A DNA stretch of 64,000 nt from assembly GCA_026874595.1 (NCBI GenBank), contig CM049322.1, positions 55,278,386 to 55,342,385 of the forward strand, read 5' to 3'. Under the pieces are notes generated by a model. It was given only the letters and a program-made list of their open reading frames with translations, ran no database searches and had not been told where the DNA came from. Position 1 is the first letter of the stretch. The number at the start of each line of letters is the position of its first letter. Both the position numbers and the translations under genes were made by a program. Positions 34,788 through 46,849 of the stretch are shown piece by piece. This DNA is from Sipunculus nudus. Taxonomy: Eukaryota > Annelida > Sipuncula > Golfingiida > Sipunculidae.

Positions 34788-37667
34788 TTTAAGACACGAA
34801 AAAATGAGGAACCTACTAGTGCTTGCCGTCATTCTGGGACTAATCACTGTCTCCAACCTAAAGCGTGAGGGCGGTATACAGAACACCTAATTCAACATGC
34901 ATATTTGTTATTATAAAGACGTAACGAAAGCAGGATTTTGAAAGTAAAAGACATTCCTTATATATGAAGCACCATGTCAGTATTAAATGACTGTATGTAA
35001 TGAATGTGGGTAAATACCTAATTAAATACTGGAATTTGTCATTGTATTTTGATGTTCCAACTTATATTGACCTGTTCTAAGATCAGCGATTTTATTTCTT
35101 TAGATTCCAACGGTAAAAAGCTGTTTGATTGTATGGTATCTAACTATGTGTTCAGTATCAAGATTTTGCAATGAAAAGTATGTTATTTTAAACAAAGCCC
35201 ATCGCTATTATTAATTTTCATGGAAGTATGTAATAAATGGTTCAAATAGCTCGAAAACGCTGTAATTTATCATTCTGTTATGATGGATATTAAGCAATAT
35301 TTTGATATCTTAAAGTTGCGTGCCCCCCCCCCCCGGAACGTGGGGGTGTCTAGAAAAGAAGAATACAGTACCAGGTAAGAAAGCTCATAAAAGAAAGCAA
35401 TATCATATTATTAAACAAATGGATATAATGTCGAAACAGTGCTTGCAAAAATAGCTAAAACAATAAAGCTGCGTCAGAAAATATTGCTTATAATTATAAG
35501 TAGAATGTTATAATACATATGCCATAATATGAAAAAAATCGTTAACTACAGAAAAACCTGACAGACGCGACTTTGACGGAAACCAAATAGTCTTGGTAAT
35601 GGAGTATTCATATTAGCTAAATATCGCAACTTATAAAACACTCTATAATAATTGATAAAATAATGTATCTTGCATAGAGACAATATTTATTGGAGTTGGC
35701 TTTATGTGTCCAAAAAGACCAATTACTTTTAACTTCTTTCTTTCTGTCTTCCAGTCGTGTTTGAAATGTTTATTTGTAGGGTAAAAGGTATCCAGGTGAT
35801 ATTATTATGAATTTTTAAAATGATCGGTATTCTGACTAATTTTTTTTTTTTGCTTTTATTTTGTGCGACAAACCAGATTCGGATCATGTCATATATAATT
35901 GCTTCGTACTGATGTGCGTTACCAATTACAATCAGAGTCATTTTTACTCAATCGCTAATTAATCGAATCAAAACACATTTGAAAATAAAACCTGTTCAAG
36001 TCTTTTGGGTTTACGACCGCTGTAGGGGCCTTCCCTTGGTTTACAATTGTCTTTCTATTTTACGTCAGAACGTATGGTGTTTTATGCAGTCATATAATAA
36101 TAATATTAATAAAGGTTTTATTTGTTCCAGTAACAAATATGGTAAGCCAGAGGGTAGTATGGATCATTCAGGGAAATCAACTCATCAAACAACGTACTGA
36201 TAGTAAATATTCACTCTATTTATAAACGTTATCTTCAGAAAAGTAAACATTTACGTAATACAATGTAGCGGTTCAGCAAACGTGGTCAAGATGTTCCTTT
36301 TCTTTTGATTTCCTTGGAATATTACTGTCATTTTATTTCTGAGTGCTTACTGTTTTATTTTTAGGTGAGAACCCTGTGGTGGAAAAGTCCATTCCTGCCG
36401 AAGGTGTGTCTGCTTTGTTTAAACATAATATCAATTCCCTTGAAATATGACAGTCATTTCATTTCGGAGTTCTTGCTTTTTAAGGTAAAATATATAGATA
36501 TTCACAATAGGACAGATTGAGCGATGTGTGAATTTGAATGGACAGAAAACACAAATATCAACAAGAAAGCAGCTATGTGACAACAAATGATATTCAAGAT
36601 CATTTTGAAATGTGCCAACATTGGCCATTCTAGGTCTTTCAAGGCAAAGATTAAAAGACATGGAAAAAAAATCATGATGACCACTCTTTATGAAAATTGC
36701 AGAGAATAACTTTTATAGATATAACGTTACGTTTCATTTCAACTGCTTTGATTGTATTGTGTCTAACAATGTCGGTCACCATCAGGTTTTTGTAATGAAA
36801 AGTTTATAATATTATACCTGAAGCACGTCATTATTACGTTACACTGTAGTGTGTAATTAATGGTAAAAAACTGGAAAGAGCTGTTATCTGTCAGGATAAG
36901 TTTTCAACCAAATCTTCCTTTCTTAAAGCTGCATGTACCCCGGAAGTGTTGGGATGTCTAGAACAGAGAGAAGCAGTGCCAGGTAAGAAAATCCTCTTAT
37001 AATATAAAAGCAGTCTGAGGTTAATAAACAAATGGTCGTAAAGTAAAAACTATGCCAAATTGTTAAAAAATATTCTGGCACATAAAGGCAGTTTCAAATG
37101 AGAAAAAAAAATACAATGCACTAGATGGTAAAAAAAACACAGGTAACTACATAAAAGCTTCGCCTGACTGGTTCTGAAACCAAGCGGTCTCATTTACGGA
37201 GTTCTCCTATCAGCGATATATGGGAACTAACAGTCTGTATATATCAACACCATTCTGTTTCCAGTGTCAATGTGTTTGCAACATTTCACTTATCATTTAA
37301 ATGGTTATATCGGACTTTCTTATTTATTGTAGTTATTTATCTTTGTCAAGTTTATAGGCATCCGAAGCGAAATTGGTTATATACACCAAATTCAAATCTT
37401 GTCATATATTATTGCCAATGTGCATTGTCAATTCGAAATTTACATAAGAACTATTTTTACTTAACTGGTCGAAACACAGACGATCATACAGCCGAGATGT
37501 TCCAGTTGTTCATTTGGGATTATAACCGCTGTTTAATTGATCAGCAAATATTATTTTGATGAACATGTTTATATTTATTTCAATTCCTCGGTCAATTAAT
37601 AACTGTTTAAAGTAAACACTTTTATTTTTTAGGTGAGAATCCTGTGATAAAAAGGTCCATTCCTTAA
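34788..37667 (+). CDS. Modular small secreted peptide gene, copy A (unrecognised family)
   Basis: Exon 34,788-34,864 follows a strong acceptor (ttttttacag). Its ATG at 34,804 starts MRNLLVLAVILGLITVSNLK, a clear signal peptide, and ends in phase 1 at gtgagg. Then come short phase-1 exons: A1 35,316-35,374, B1 36,365-36,403, A2 36,929-36,982 and B2 from 37,633. A2 (54 nt) codes ACTPEVLGCLEQREAVP with two cysteines. B1 (39 nt) codes GENPVVEKSIPAE. B2 codes GENPVIKRSIP and a stop at 37,665. All joins are in frame whichever exons are used, so alternative inclusion would not break the peptide. A1 is out of phase by one base at a C12 tract. The upstream leader-exon donor, intact in copies B and D, is mutated here (cag/gaaaat at about 34,362). 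The product would be a short secreted peptide with few cysteines; function unknown. Exons are inferred from splice sites and paralogue conservation. Confidence 0.5.
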
Positions 37668-37850
37668 GAAAGTGTGCACGTTTATGTAAAATACAATAAA
37701 ACGCTAATTATATTAATATGACAGAATCAATTGTTCAAACATTTGCAAAATCCGTACAGCGGTTATTAATAGTAAAGATTGTATCAACATGTTATTAACA
37801 TATGAATTTCACTTGCACCTTAATGAAATTTCATTCCGAAATATACATGC

Positions 37851-38660
37851 ATGTATGTATTGCAGCTAAACTAGTTCGTTGAAATTGCATGTGTATGTAA
37901 TGAAACCCTTGGTTCACGTAATATGCATTATCATTTATATGCGTCAAAATTCTTTCAACAACAACAAAATAAATCATAATCGGCCGTGAGCTTAGTTGGT
38001 CCAACCTTGATCTGTGTATACTCTATTAAAAAAAAGTAAGGGTTAACTTGCTTACTAGTTTAATGTTTGTAAAATAAACATGTTCTTTCTAATCCACATA
38101 TGATTTTGAGGTGAACTGTAGTGATTTTTTTTATTCGCTCGATGGAATCAAATAATAGGAATATACAACAAATAATAATGAATATGAGCTAGTGTATGGC
38201 GGAACCATCCCGTGTTTGACGTGAGGTGATGACGTCATAGTAACCTAACAAACAAATCACTTGTCTCGTCTGAGATTTGTCTTGGCTGTGCCTTATCTTT
38301 TAGTGGTCGGTTTTATTATTAAATTACTGTAATTGTTTTTACGAGGATTATAAATAATTGTGAAGAATAATAGCGACATAAACAATAATTATAGTAAAAT
38401 AATTATTATGTACTTGATCAACAACCGAAACGATAGTTTAATGGAGAGAACAGATTGAAACGCTTGGCTGACACGAAAAGGCATAAAACAATATTATTGC
38501 TGACACCTAACCTCAGACTATCCAGAATCATAGATTGTGCAATATAATCCTAGTAAATGAAATGAGAATGATGAGATGCCAATGTCTTCCTGAATTCGGT
38601 CATGCCATAGGGTTTATTATTAAACAAGTTTCACAAGGCACAAGATTAAATCTACCCATC
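37851..38660. other. Intergenic, no gene seen
   Basis: No supported coding exon. One CRE palindrome (TGACGTCA) occurs at 38,230-38,237. Confidence 0.4.
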
Positions 38661-38816
38661 TCTTTCCGATTGTTTGGAATTATGAAATTAAGCAGACCTA
38701 CTATATACACGAAATCAAATAATATATATACAAAATGCAAGGTTTAAATACGCCCTCCTTTTTTTCCGATTGTTTGGAATTATGAAATTAAGCAGACCTA
38801 CTATATACTCGAAATT

Positions 38817-38830
<14 letters not shown>
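38661..38830. repeat. Local tandem duplication (about 101 bp)
   Basis: A block containing ccgattgtttggaattatga and a following agcagacctactatata occurs at about 38,667 and again at about 38,768 with few differences. The second copy runs into (AT)n. Confidence 0.9.

Positions 38831-38881
<51 letters not shown>
38820..38881. repeat. (AT)n microsatellite
   Basis: About 30 AT units at the end of the local duplication. Confidence 0.95.
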
Positions 38882-38884
<3 letters not shown>

Positions 38885-39892
38885 ACATGTAAATTTTACA
38901 TCATTACATCCATTAAGCAACACTTCCTGGTTTTCGTCAATTTCAACTATGGCGAGAAAAAATAAGCCTTAGACAGTAAACATTGTTATTTTATTTTGGC
39001 TGTTGATCTAAACTAAATTTATCTCCCATCTATGTTATAGAAGACATCTGCCAATATGTCAAATGAACAGTATTTTTCGTCTGGTGGCCGTTGCAGATTT
39101 TTCACTTATTAACTCGGTGTGTAAAACGTTCCACATTTATACCAAATACAATTCTGCCAAATACCTAAATGCATAATGAGAGATACATTTTGAACAGGGC
39201 AAATGTTTATGCAGGTGTTTTTGGTATTATATATGTGTTCAACACCTTGTGATACGGTTTGCTAATCATATCAATAGCGTTCCGTGTAGACTTGGTAAAC
39301 TCACGCAATGTGTACTTATTACAAAGTGGCAACAGTTTGTAAAGCACGGCGGCCCTTCCATTGAGACGCCTCGACGAAAAACTTCAACCTACTCATAACT
39401 GCTGGTTATTTCAGAAAACATTTGTACAGGAAAGCAGGTAAACATACACTAAGGAAGTTAGAAAGATATTATTGTATTGTATTTTAAACCTCTTCAAATG
39501 GCAGAATAAACTCTGAACGAAAAGAGTAATTCATCCCTCAAAAGGAAGCCGAACAAAAGTTCAATCAAATGTATTTTCTATTGATACGGTTGTCCCGGTT
39601 CTCCATATACTTTGACCCTGGAGAACTTTTATAGATCGGAAGACACATCAAACAACATTAGAAGATATGACTCCATTCTAGAACACGGCAAAGAAGCCTG
39701 CAGTTTACAAAGTTAAAGTCAATTCTACAAACGACTAACTAAAAAATCCCAAGAATGGCAGCCTTTTCTTCTGTTGCAAATAAAAGTGACTAAACACTGC
39801 ATTGTTAAACGCTAAGAAGTTACAATGATGCAAGAGCGCATGTACCAGCAAATCCATACCTGGGAAAAATGCTATCACATGAAATCAAGTAC

Positions 39893-40143
39893 AGCTCCAC
39901 AACAACTGTCAAACAAACTAATTGTTCTACGACCGTATGTGCCGATTAAATTGAATTATTAGTTTGCATGTACCGTATATTCTATATTCCGTACAAAACA
40001 TTTGAAATCATTCATTGAATCGACAGCAGCTCCACACCAACTCTCACAAAACTAATTGTTCCCGACCATGTGTGCTGATTAAATTTAATAATAATTTGCC
40101 TATACCGTATATTCCTATATTCCGTAAAAACACATTAAATTGA
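39893..40143. repeat. Local tandem duplication (about 134 bp)
   Basis: 39,893-40,010 and 40,028-40,143 align over their length. Shared words include aaactaattgtt, taccgtatattc and tatattccgta. More diverged than the duplication at 38.7 kb. Confidence 0.8.
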
Positions 40144-41413
40144 AAATTAACATATATACATAGTTTATTATTTTTGTTGAAATAATAGAGAAACATCGTG
40201 GTGATTACGCTGATACCCAAATTTCCTCCAGTACACAAATATGGATAAAGTTGTTTTAAATATTTTTAGCTGGCCTAAAGTTTTAAATTGACTTAAAACT
40301 ACTAACCTGCTAATGGTAATCTCACAAGATATAACTATTTATCATGATGTTCTGATGGTTGTTTTGCTAACAGAGTGCTTATGATTAATGTCACGAAAAT
40401 TAGACTGGTATTATGTAGGCAATCAGCTCGGAATTATCAAGCTGGTGAAAATCACGCACCTCTGTCATTGTCGAGCAGGAAATTCTTTACGATTGACGAT
40501 TCATCAAACATGGAATGATTTTACAAAAGAGAATCCCTAATCTTGACAAATTCATATGTTCCACGGGTACTTATGTTCGTCTGTGCCTGTGATCAATTGA
40601 AGTTTATACAGTATTAGTAGGGCAAGCCGGTTAACATCGTTACATGATGATAGCATAATATTTCTACAAGAAGGCACTGTTGTTATATCATATGGTATTG
40701 ATTGATTTTTTCTAAGCCATTTTACCTTTAAAAATTAAACCAGTTTATTTTTTTTTCTTAAGTCTTCATGACTGTATTATTTTCGATGCTCTTCTCTTAA
40801 TAAAATTTCTACATTTTAGCTCCAGTTTGCTCGTGGCTACCTCACATACACAAACAAGATTTGTTTTCTTTAATTTAACAGCTTAGCCCGGTACATTTCT
40901 GAAACAGCAAAATCTTATAGATATGGGAATTACAGGTTTCGGGAAATATGTATACAGCAGAAAGGTAATAAGGCTGCCATATTCTCAGTTTGGTTCAGAT
41001 TTTATATGTCAGTCTATCTATTACTGCATGTCAGTGCTAATGTATTCATTTCCGTACAGGCACAAACATGATTCAACTAACATTTTACTAAATGTGAACT
41101 ATTAAACAAAACAATAGAACATCTAAAACAAAATTATTTATCTTTAAGAGCTTAAAACAGGAAGAACATATAGCACCAATGTGAAGTGATTGAAATATTT
41201 CAATCTCATAAACGTTGTTAAAGAAAAGGATTATGAGAGGAAAATAATTTTTCCCGCCCTTTTGGAAAGCCTTACAAATCTGAAATAGCTTTTATATTAT
41301 TAGTGCTACTTGAAAATACATTATTAATATATAAAAGTCTACAGAAGAAAATGGTGGTCCATTGTTAATAGATGGAAATGATTTTCACAGAAAAGTCCGT
41401 TCACCGACGTAAC

Positions 41414-41415
<2 letters not shown>
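40144..41415. other. Non-coding, no gene seen
   Basis: AT-rich sequence without a supported feature. Confidence 0.45.

Positions 41416-41468
<53 letters not shown>
41416..41468. repeat. (AT)n microsatellite
   Basis: About 26 AT units. Confidence 0.95.
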
Positions 41469-41470
<2 letters not shown>

Positions 41471-41499
41471 ACAATAAGACAATGTTGAAATGAGTAAAC

Positions 41500-41763
41500 A
41501 AAAATGTGGTTTGCAGTGGTCAATGAATAGGGATTATGAGCTGAGAGCCGGGTATTAAGACAGAAAGGCCAAGTCCTTATTCAGTCCTTATATTTGTTTT
41601 CACAGGGTATGAATGTGCTTTCGTTGTCCTTGCTGGAGCCAAAGCCACCTTTAAGGATGGAACATGTTAATTCCTGGAGTGAATGGTTTGATAGGTTAAA
41701 ATGTGCAGCCACAGAAAAGTCGGGATGGTTTTGCAAATAGTTTTTTTGTTGGGTTTCATTCAT
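41500..41763 (-). pseudogene. GIY-YIG-type domain relic (Penelope-like?)
   Basis: The minus strand reads AAHFNLSNHSLQELTCSILK, close to the (V)AxHFN..NHS..DL segment found at the C-terminal side of GIY-YIG endonuclease domains of Penelope-like elements. Downstream in a shifted frame it reads GLNKDLAFLS, another recurrent tail motif. Catalytic GIY/YIG parts and RT are absent, and stops and shifts are present. The assignment rests on remembered motif style, so the element class is tentative. Confidence 0.5.
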
Positions 41764-41875
41764 TGAATGCTATCTACATAATGTTATTAATCGAAATATT
41801 GGCTTTCATGTCTCTCCTATGTTTTTTGTTGTTTACTTTTTTTGAGCCAATACTCGGAGAATTTAAAAATGTTAT

Positions 41876-41887
41876 ATATACATATAC

Positions 41888-41926
<39 letters not shown>
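41876..41926. repeat. (AT)n-rich microsatellite
   Basis: Interrupted AT repeat. Confidence 0.9.
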
Positions 41927-41930
<4 letters not shown>

Positions 41931-42654
41931 ACTATCTACAAGACAAAATATCCCTTTATGGTGATTTTTTTGTTTTGGTTCTACAAATGGATATACCTAG
42001 GTAATAGAAGAAATGACCATGTAGTCACCTTTCTCATTACAAATCAGCGATAGCTATTGTAAAAATAGCTCAGTGCCACCATTTTCCATGTTGGTTTTGT
42101 CTTTCTAGAATTAAATGCAAAATGTTCCGTCAAGATGTCGCCATCTGGGTTCTAACAGAATCAGGCTTTTTATCCCATACGTTTGTATACGTTTGTTTTC
42201 TCAATAAGTATCTGTTGTAATCCTTTTCATTTTGAAGCGGGGTGTTTTTGTGTGTGTAGTAGTCAAAACTGGTCCGTACCACGTCAGCAGTAGTTACAAA
42301 AAATGCTCAAATTAAATGGAGCGTATAAATACTAATGTACATAGTCACCCTTGTCTGCAAAATATGCTGCACACAATGAGAGGCCACAGGTTTTCATTAC
42401 TGCATAAAATTCGCTACAGCTGCATTGCTTCGCTGGCTTCTATACAAGGTGCCAGGGATCTTCTCAAGCTCAATGGTTAAGAATACGACCGTCAATCGGA
42501 AGTTCATGTGTTTGACTCCCGTATATATTCATATTTATATACTTGTATATATATATAAGATGAAGACGCCTTAATGTTGATTGTTTATTTTCTTCCCGAA
42601 CTTTCGAAGCTTAGAGTTCCTTCATCAGGTGTCGAGTAGAATATGCTTAAAGAG

Positions 42655-42738
42655 CGGGTATATATATATATAGTATATATATATATATATAAATAAATAA
42701 CCGTTAGTCTATCTAAAAGGCGCCATCTTTACCTTCGC

Positions 42739-42777
<39 letters not shown>

Positions 42778-42778
42778 T
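42655..42778. repeat. Two (AT)n tracts around a short unique segment
   Basis: Interrupted AT runs at 42,657-42,692 and 42,738-42,778. The segment before them (42,590-42,640, minus strand) contains tgatgaaggaactctaagc, a sequence style often seen at the 3' ends of Penelope-like elements. This could be a second scrap of the relic at 41.5 kb. Confidence 0.5.
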
Positions 42779-43359
42779 ATCATGAGCATACACAACTATA
42801 CCGCTATAATTATACTAATTGTTTATCATCATTTACGTAAATGACCATAACGGATGAACTTTAAACCATTAATGTGTAGGAGGGCATGAACTGGATACCT
42901 GGACAGGACATTTATAACCTAGCATTATGGATAACTTAAAAAAGACCCCTTCGGAATACAGCCAATACTATAGTGAAACTAGCATATATGAGAAGCTCTA
43001 AGCTCCAAAAGCTCATGAACTTTAAGGGGTCCCATCTACATTGAGAGACTAACACGGCTACACTTATTCTATATACTATTTGTAAAATGTTGTGACTTAA
43101 ACCGTTTTTCGACCTGTGTTGGTGTCCCCTGCATAGATCTCCTCCTGTAGTCTGGACGTCTGGTAGATTGCGGCCAAAAATATCTATGTTTTCAAGACAA
43201 TGAGCCGTTGAGAAGGCTATTGACCTCATGAGAGTGAACGCTTAAAGTCAACCACAGTTACAGCGCCAATGGAGATACTTAAATGCATATTCTTCCGAAC
43301 GCTGGCGAAAGGACTTTGTAGTACTATTTAATGATTGTAAACCTTGATGATGAAATCTA

Positions 43360-45140
43360 TTGGTAGATTTATGCGCATTATGTGCGAATTGTACAGTGCA
43401 GAGATCTAGTTAAATATTGTGCTGATATTACTCTCAGAAACTGCTTTGGTCTTTCTTTGTTATTACAACATACACACAATTCCTCGTCCCCAAAGCCACA
43501 GTTCTCATGTGTAATATTCTAATAACTAATAATACAAACTCAGTCGACATTTTTTTAAATCAATGTATTTTTGCCCATTATCATCTTCTCGTGTTAACGC
43601 TATGTTTATTCATTATTCCAAGCGTAAAGCGTCAAGCGTCAAGCCCACCGGAAGCATGGGGCTGCCCTGTGACATCTCCTAACAATAGCAGATAATAAGG
43701 TTGGTGGCTATATCGTGCTGGTATTAGGATATGTATACGAGCTATTACTTATGGAACAGGTTTGCTGAGAGCAAACGATTGGTATTAAACAACAGAGATA
43801 GGTAAGCTGGCCTCGGCATGATGTTTGATCACTCTTCATTGAGGTTTATAAGCATAAATAAGTAAGATTACTAAGTGAAAAGGTCTACTAAGTACACACA
43901 CATAGATATTATAGAACAGGAACCTTATTAATATAAAGATGAAATAACCATCAATTTAAGAGCAAGTATAAAACTGGTGTAACATCGTATGTTTTGACAG
44001 TTAAATTCACGATACTGAACCATAAGGAACCATAAGTGTTGGTAATCAATATAGGACTGTTCAGTTCCTCCCGCCAAAAGCGTGAGTGTATACAAATATG
44101 TAATAGCGCATCTAAATTTGTAAGTATAAAGTTAACATACATAAAAAAATCATGATTGTGTTTGGAAAACAATTCCCTATATATGAAGCATGCACTGCCA
44201 CAATAAGGGAAACTGTATGTAATCAATGAGTTAATACCTCAACAATATGCTGGAATTTGTCATTCTATTTTGATCATTTTTCAACGACATGTTGTTTTAT
44301 AAAAGCTAGCTCCCTGTATCTCCCCTGTAATGTGGTGTCAACAAAATCTAGAACAAAGAGAAACAGTACATGGAAAAGAATCGTTTGATATGATAAAAAA
44401 AACATAGTAACTATTTTGCCGGTACAGGTAAATTAGCATATTACATATAAATGTCTATTTTGCCGGTACAATAAAGACGGAAACTGTAACTTTGTTAAAG
44501 TCATACAGTTAAATGCTTACATGGAACCACTGACTTAATTAGAGGAGTTGTACAAGCAAGTGTTACTGCTATAGTGGTCACACCACAAAGGAGAGAACTG
44601 ACTAAATTAGGTGGATTGTTTGAGTTTGTGTCATAGTGGTCACACCTTCAAAGAGGACTCTGCAAGGAGAAAAGCCATGAAAAACAAATGGTTTAACACT
44701 TATAACCTTTTGTGTTTTTATACATAGTCTACAACATAGTTTATGGTTTGCATAACCGGCTATATAGCCTACTGGGCCATGGTGATGTATAGCATAAAAA
44801 ATATATATAAAAAATAAAAGTAAATATAACATAAAGAAATATAAAAAAAAGAGATAACGCGAAGAAAAGTTTCCTTAAAAATATAAAAGCAGACTCCTGT
44901 TATCTTTGGTTATAACGTAATAACAATGCCAGCTAGGAAACATTGGCTAAAATATAAAAGCAGTGTCAGATATCAAAATATTGCCTACAATATGAAAACA
45001 GCGGGTAAGAAAACATAAGCCATAATATAAAAGCACTTACTATAGGAAAGCTTCGCAGACACTTCTTTTTTTTCTCAAACCAAGTAGTTTTGTTAACGGA
45101 GTGGTCGTATTAGCCAAATATTGCAACTCAGAAACTAATC
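43360..45140 (+). repeat. Tandem locus copy B
   Basis: The flank at 43,360-43,700 aligns with copies A and C (gacatctcctaacaa shared with A at 34,078). The leader exon ends in an intact donor (agatag/gtaagc at 43,802). The signal-peptide exon region (44,001-44,084), a Cys exon and the following intron align with copy A. Extra partial copies of the Cys-exon end and intron start occur near 44,930 and 45,003, each followed by aatataaaagca. Confidence 0.75.
44001..44372 (+). pseudogene. Peptide gene copy B, start codon lost
   Basis: The exon after acceptor gacag (44,000) aligns with the signal-peptide exon of copy A, but the ATG is ATA (44,022-44,024) and the reading frame beyond is not kept. 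The next Cys exon (44,310-44,372, 63 nt, phase 1) stays open and keeps the LEQRE core with two cysteines further upstream. However, its donor is ggaaaa rather than ggtaag, so splicing is also broken. Hence a non-functional copy. Confidence 0.65.
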
Positions 45141-45960
45141 TACCGGGACTTACAATACCTAACAAAAACAATGCACTAGACCTTGCACAGCAGCAATGGT
45201 ACTGACAGCAAATGTCATGTGCCCTTAAGTATAGGGTGGGGTTTTGAATACTGTTAATGACAAATGTGAACTACATCTTTGGAAATATAATCCTAAGACA
45301 AAATCAATCAATGATACAATAATTTAGACTGTAACACATAAGTTTAGGCAATAGTAACGTCGTTACACATCTAGAAAGATGGCTATCCAGGCTTATCTCA
45401 AAATTAATGTGATGGACCCAGTTCTATTGCCAAAAATTTGATCCCTGCTATGTACTACAGTAATTGCTGTAGTCTGCCATGATTAAAAGGGCGAAGTGGT
45501 TGCATTGTTACAGCAATGCCGTTCAGGTTGCTAGAGAAGGCATTACAAAAATCACGTTTCATGGAAACGTTTCTAGCTTTCATGAATTGCATTTCTCAGG
45601 ACTTCCAATGACCTCATCGCTTTCATTTATAACACTCACGTTGATTAAAATGACAAAGCCTTTTTGTATACACATATTTCCCTTATTATCATTATCCAAG
45701 TATCCCTTTTATCATAATTTTAACACTGGGATCATTGTACTCTAATTTCAGACTGTAACCCCACTACCTATCAACTAATAGAATGTGAATCATGCCGGTG
45801 AGTTCGTGAAGGGAAAAATTCGATCAATGAAGTACACAGCCTGTATGAAAACAAAAGAATGTTTCTCTCTAAATACACATGAAAATATATATACATATAT
45901 ATATATATATTTATATGAGTAGAATGTATTTGACTATTCTTTCCTGTGTATATATATATA

Positions 45961-46000
<40 letters not shown>

Positions 46001-46500
46001 GCGAGAGAGATTTAACTAGAATATACAGAAGTCGGTTCACTGCTAATTGGAATTCCTGTTTATTCTAGTTTCATTTCTATATTCAATGAACCAGTATACC
46101 TATTCATATGTCTCTTTCCATGTCTTTCCCTCTCTCTCTCTCTTTCTCTGTCTAAACATATTATATACATTTTTATGTATACATATATATATAAATATAT
46201 AAAATACATACGTATATAAAATGTATATATAAATATACATTATATATACGTATACATATATGTATTTTTAATGTATGTATTGTTTGTTTGTGTTGATGAC
46301 CGTCAATGTAAGTTGTTGCCTGTAAGAAGTTTTCGAATTCAAAACCTCCCCACTGACTGATCCTCTCAATCGTGCCTAAAATTCTCGGTGCAATCAGTGT
46401 CCGTTGTTGGGAGGTTGTATGGTATATATATTTATATCATCATATATAAAGCACACAGTCTTCATGAAATAAATTCTTTCTCTCTATCTCTCTCTCTCTC
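45141..46500. other. Intergenic with AT and CT simple repeats
   Basis: Interrupted (AT)n at 45,887-45,912 and 45,948-45,996, a CT-rich stretch near 46,130 and mixed ATA/ATG repeats to 46,270. No gene supported. Confidence 0.5.
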
Positions 46501-46507
46501 TATATAA

Positions 46508-46544
<37 letters not shown>

Positions 46545-46550
46545 TACCCT
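46508..46550. repeat. (AT)n microsatellite
   Basis: AT run preceded by (CT)n at about 46,480. Confidence 0.9.
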
Positions 46551-46667
46551 GCTCTAATACGGGGTAAACTAGGATGCCTATAGCGTCCTTAATATCAGTT
46601 GCATACTAAGCCACTGCTACTGTACGTCCTTAGTCATCAGTTAATCACTAGCCGAGCCCCCCCCCCC

Positions 46668-46815
46668 CCGAGTATTATAATATCTAGGATAGTTAGCTGG
46701 TTCCTGTGATATGGGTTCAGTAGTTATTTTTGTTTACCCTGCGCAAATAAAGCCGGAAAGCCAACGGATAAACCTGTATAGGTTACATTCGACGTTCTTT
46801 GAGGTTATAACCGGC
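46668..46815 (+). repeat. Dispersed repeat, second copy
   Basis: Matches 26,622-26,770 over about 145 bases. A C13 homopolymer (46,657-46,669) sits at its left edge. Confidence 0.75.
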
Positions 46816-46849
46816 ATATTATGAGGATAAATGAACTGGTGTCTTAAAA

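Larger units (their letters stand above)
33690..37850 (+). repeat. Tandem locus copy A
   Basis: This is the most complete copy in the window of a duplicated locus. Its upstream flank matches copies B, C and D. Its signal-peptide exon region matches B, and its exon modules match B and C. Within it, two exon-intron units (35.3-36.4 and 36.9-37.7 kb) are themselves a duplication. It lacks the extra block of about 2.1 kb that C and D carry upstream of the leader exon. Confidence 0.8.

Noticed and set aside
37272-37559. 95-codon open frame between exons A2 and B2 of copy A
   Set aside because: The paralogous intron segment after exon A1 (35.75-36.1 kb) aligns with it but is full of stops, so the frame looks like chance intron sequence.
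42450-42540. tRNA-like sequence (ctcaatggttaag ... tgtttgactccc)
   Set aside because: The A- and B-box-like words are weak and no clover-leaf folds cleanly; at most an old SINE scrap.
45771-46040. Open frames made of alternating Tyr and Ile, here and at the other AT tracts
   Set aside because: They are translations of (AT)n microsatellites with no other coding evidence.
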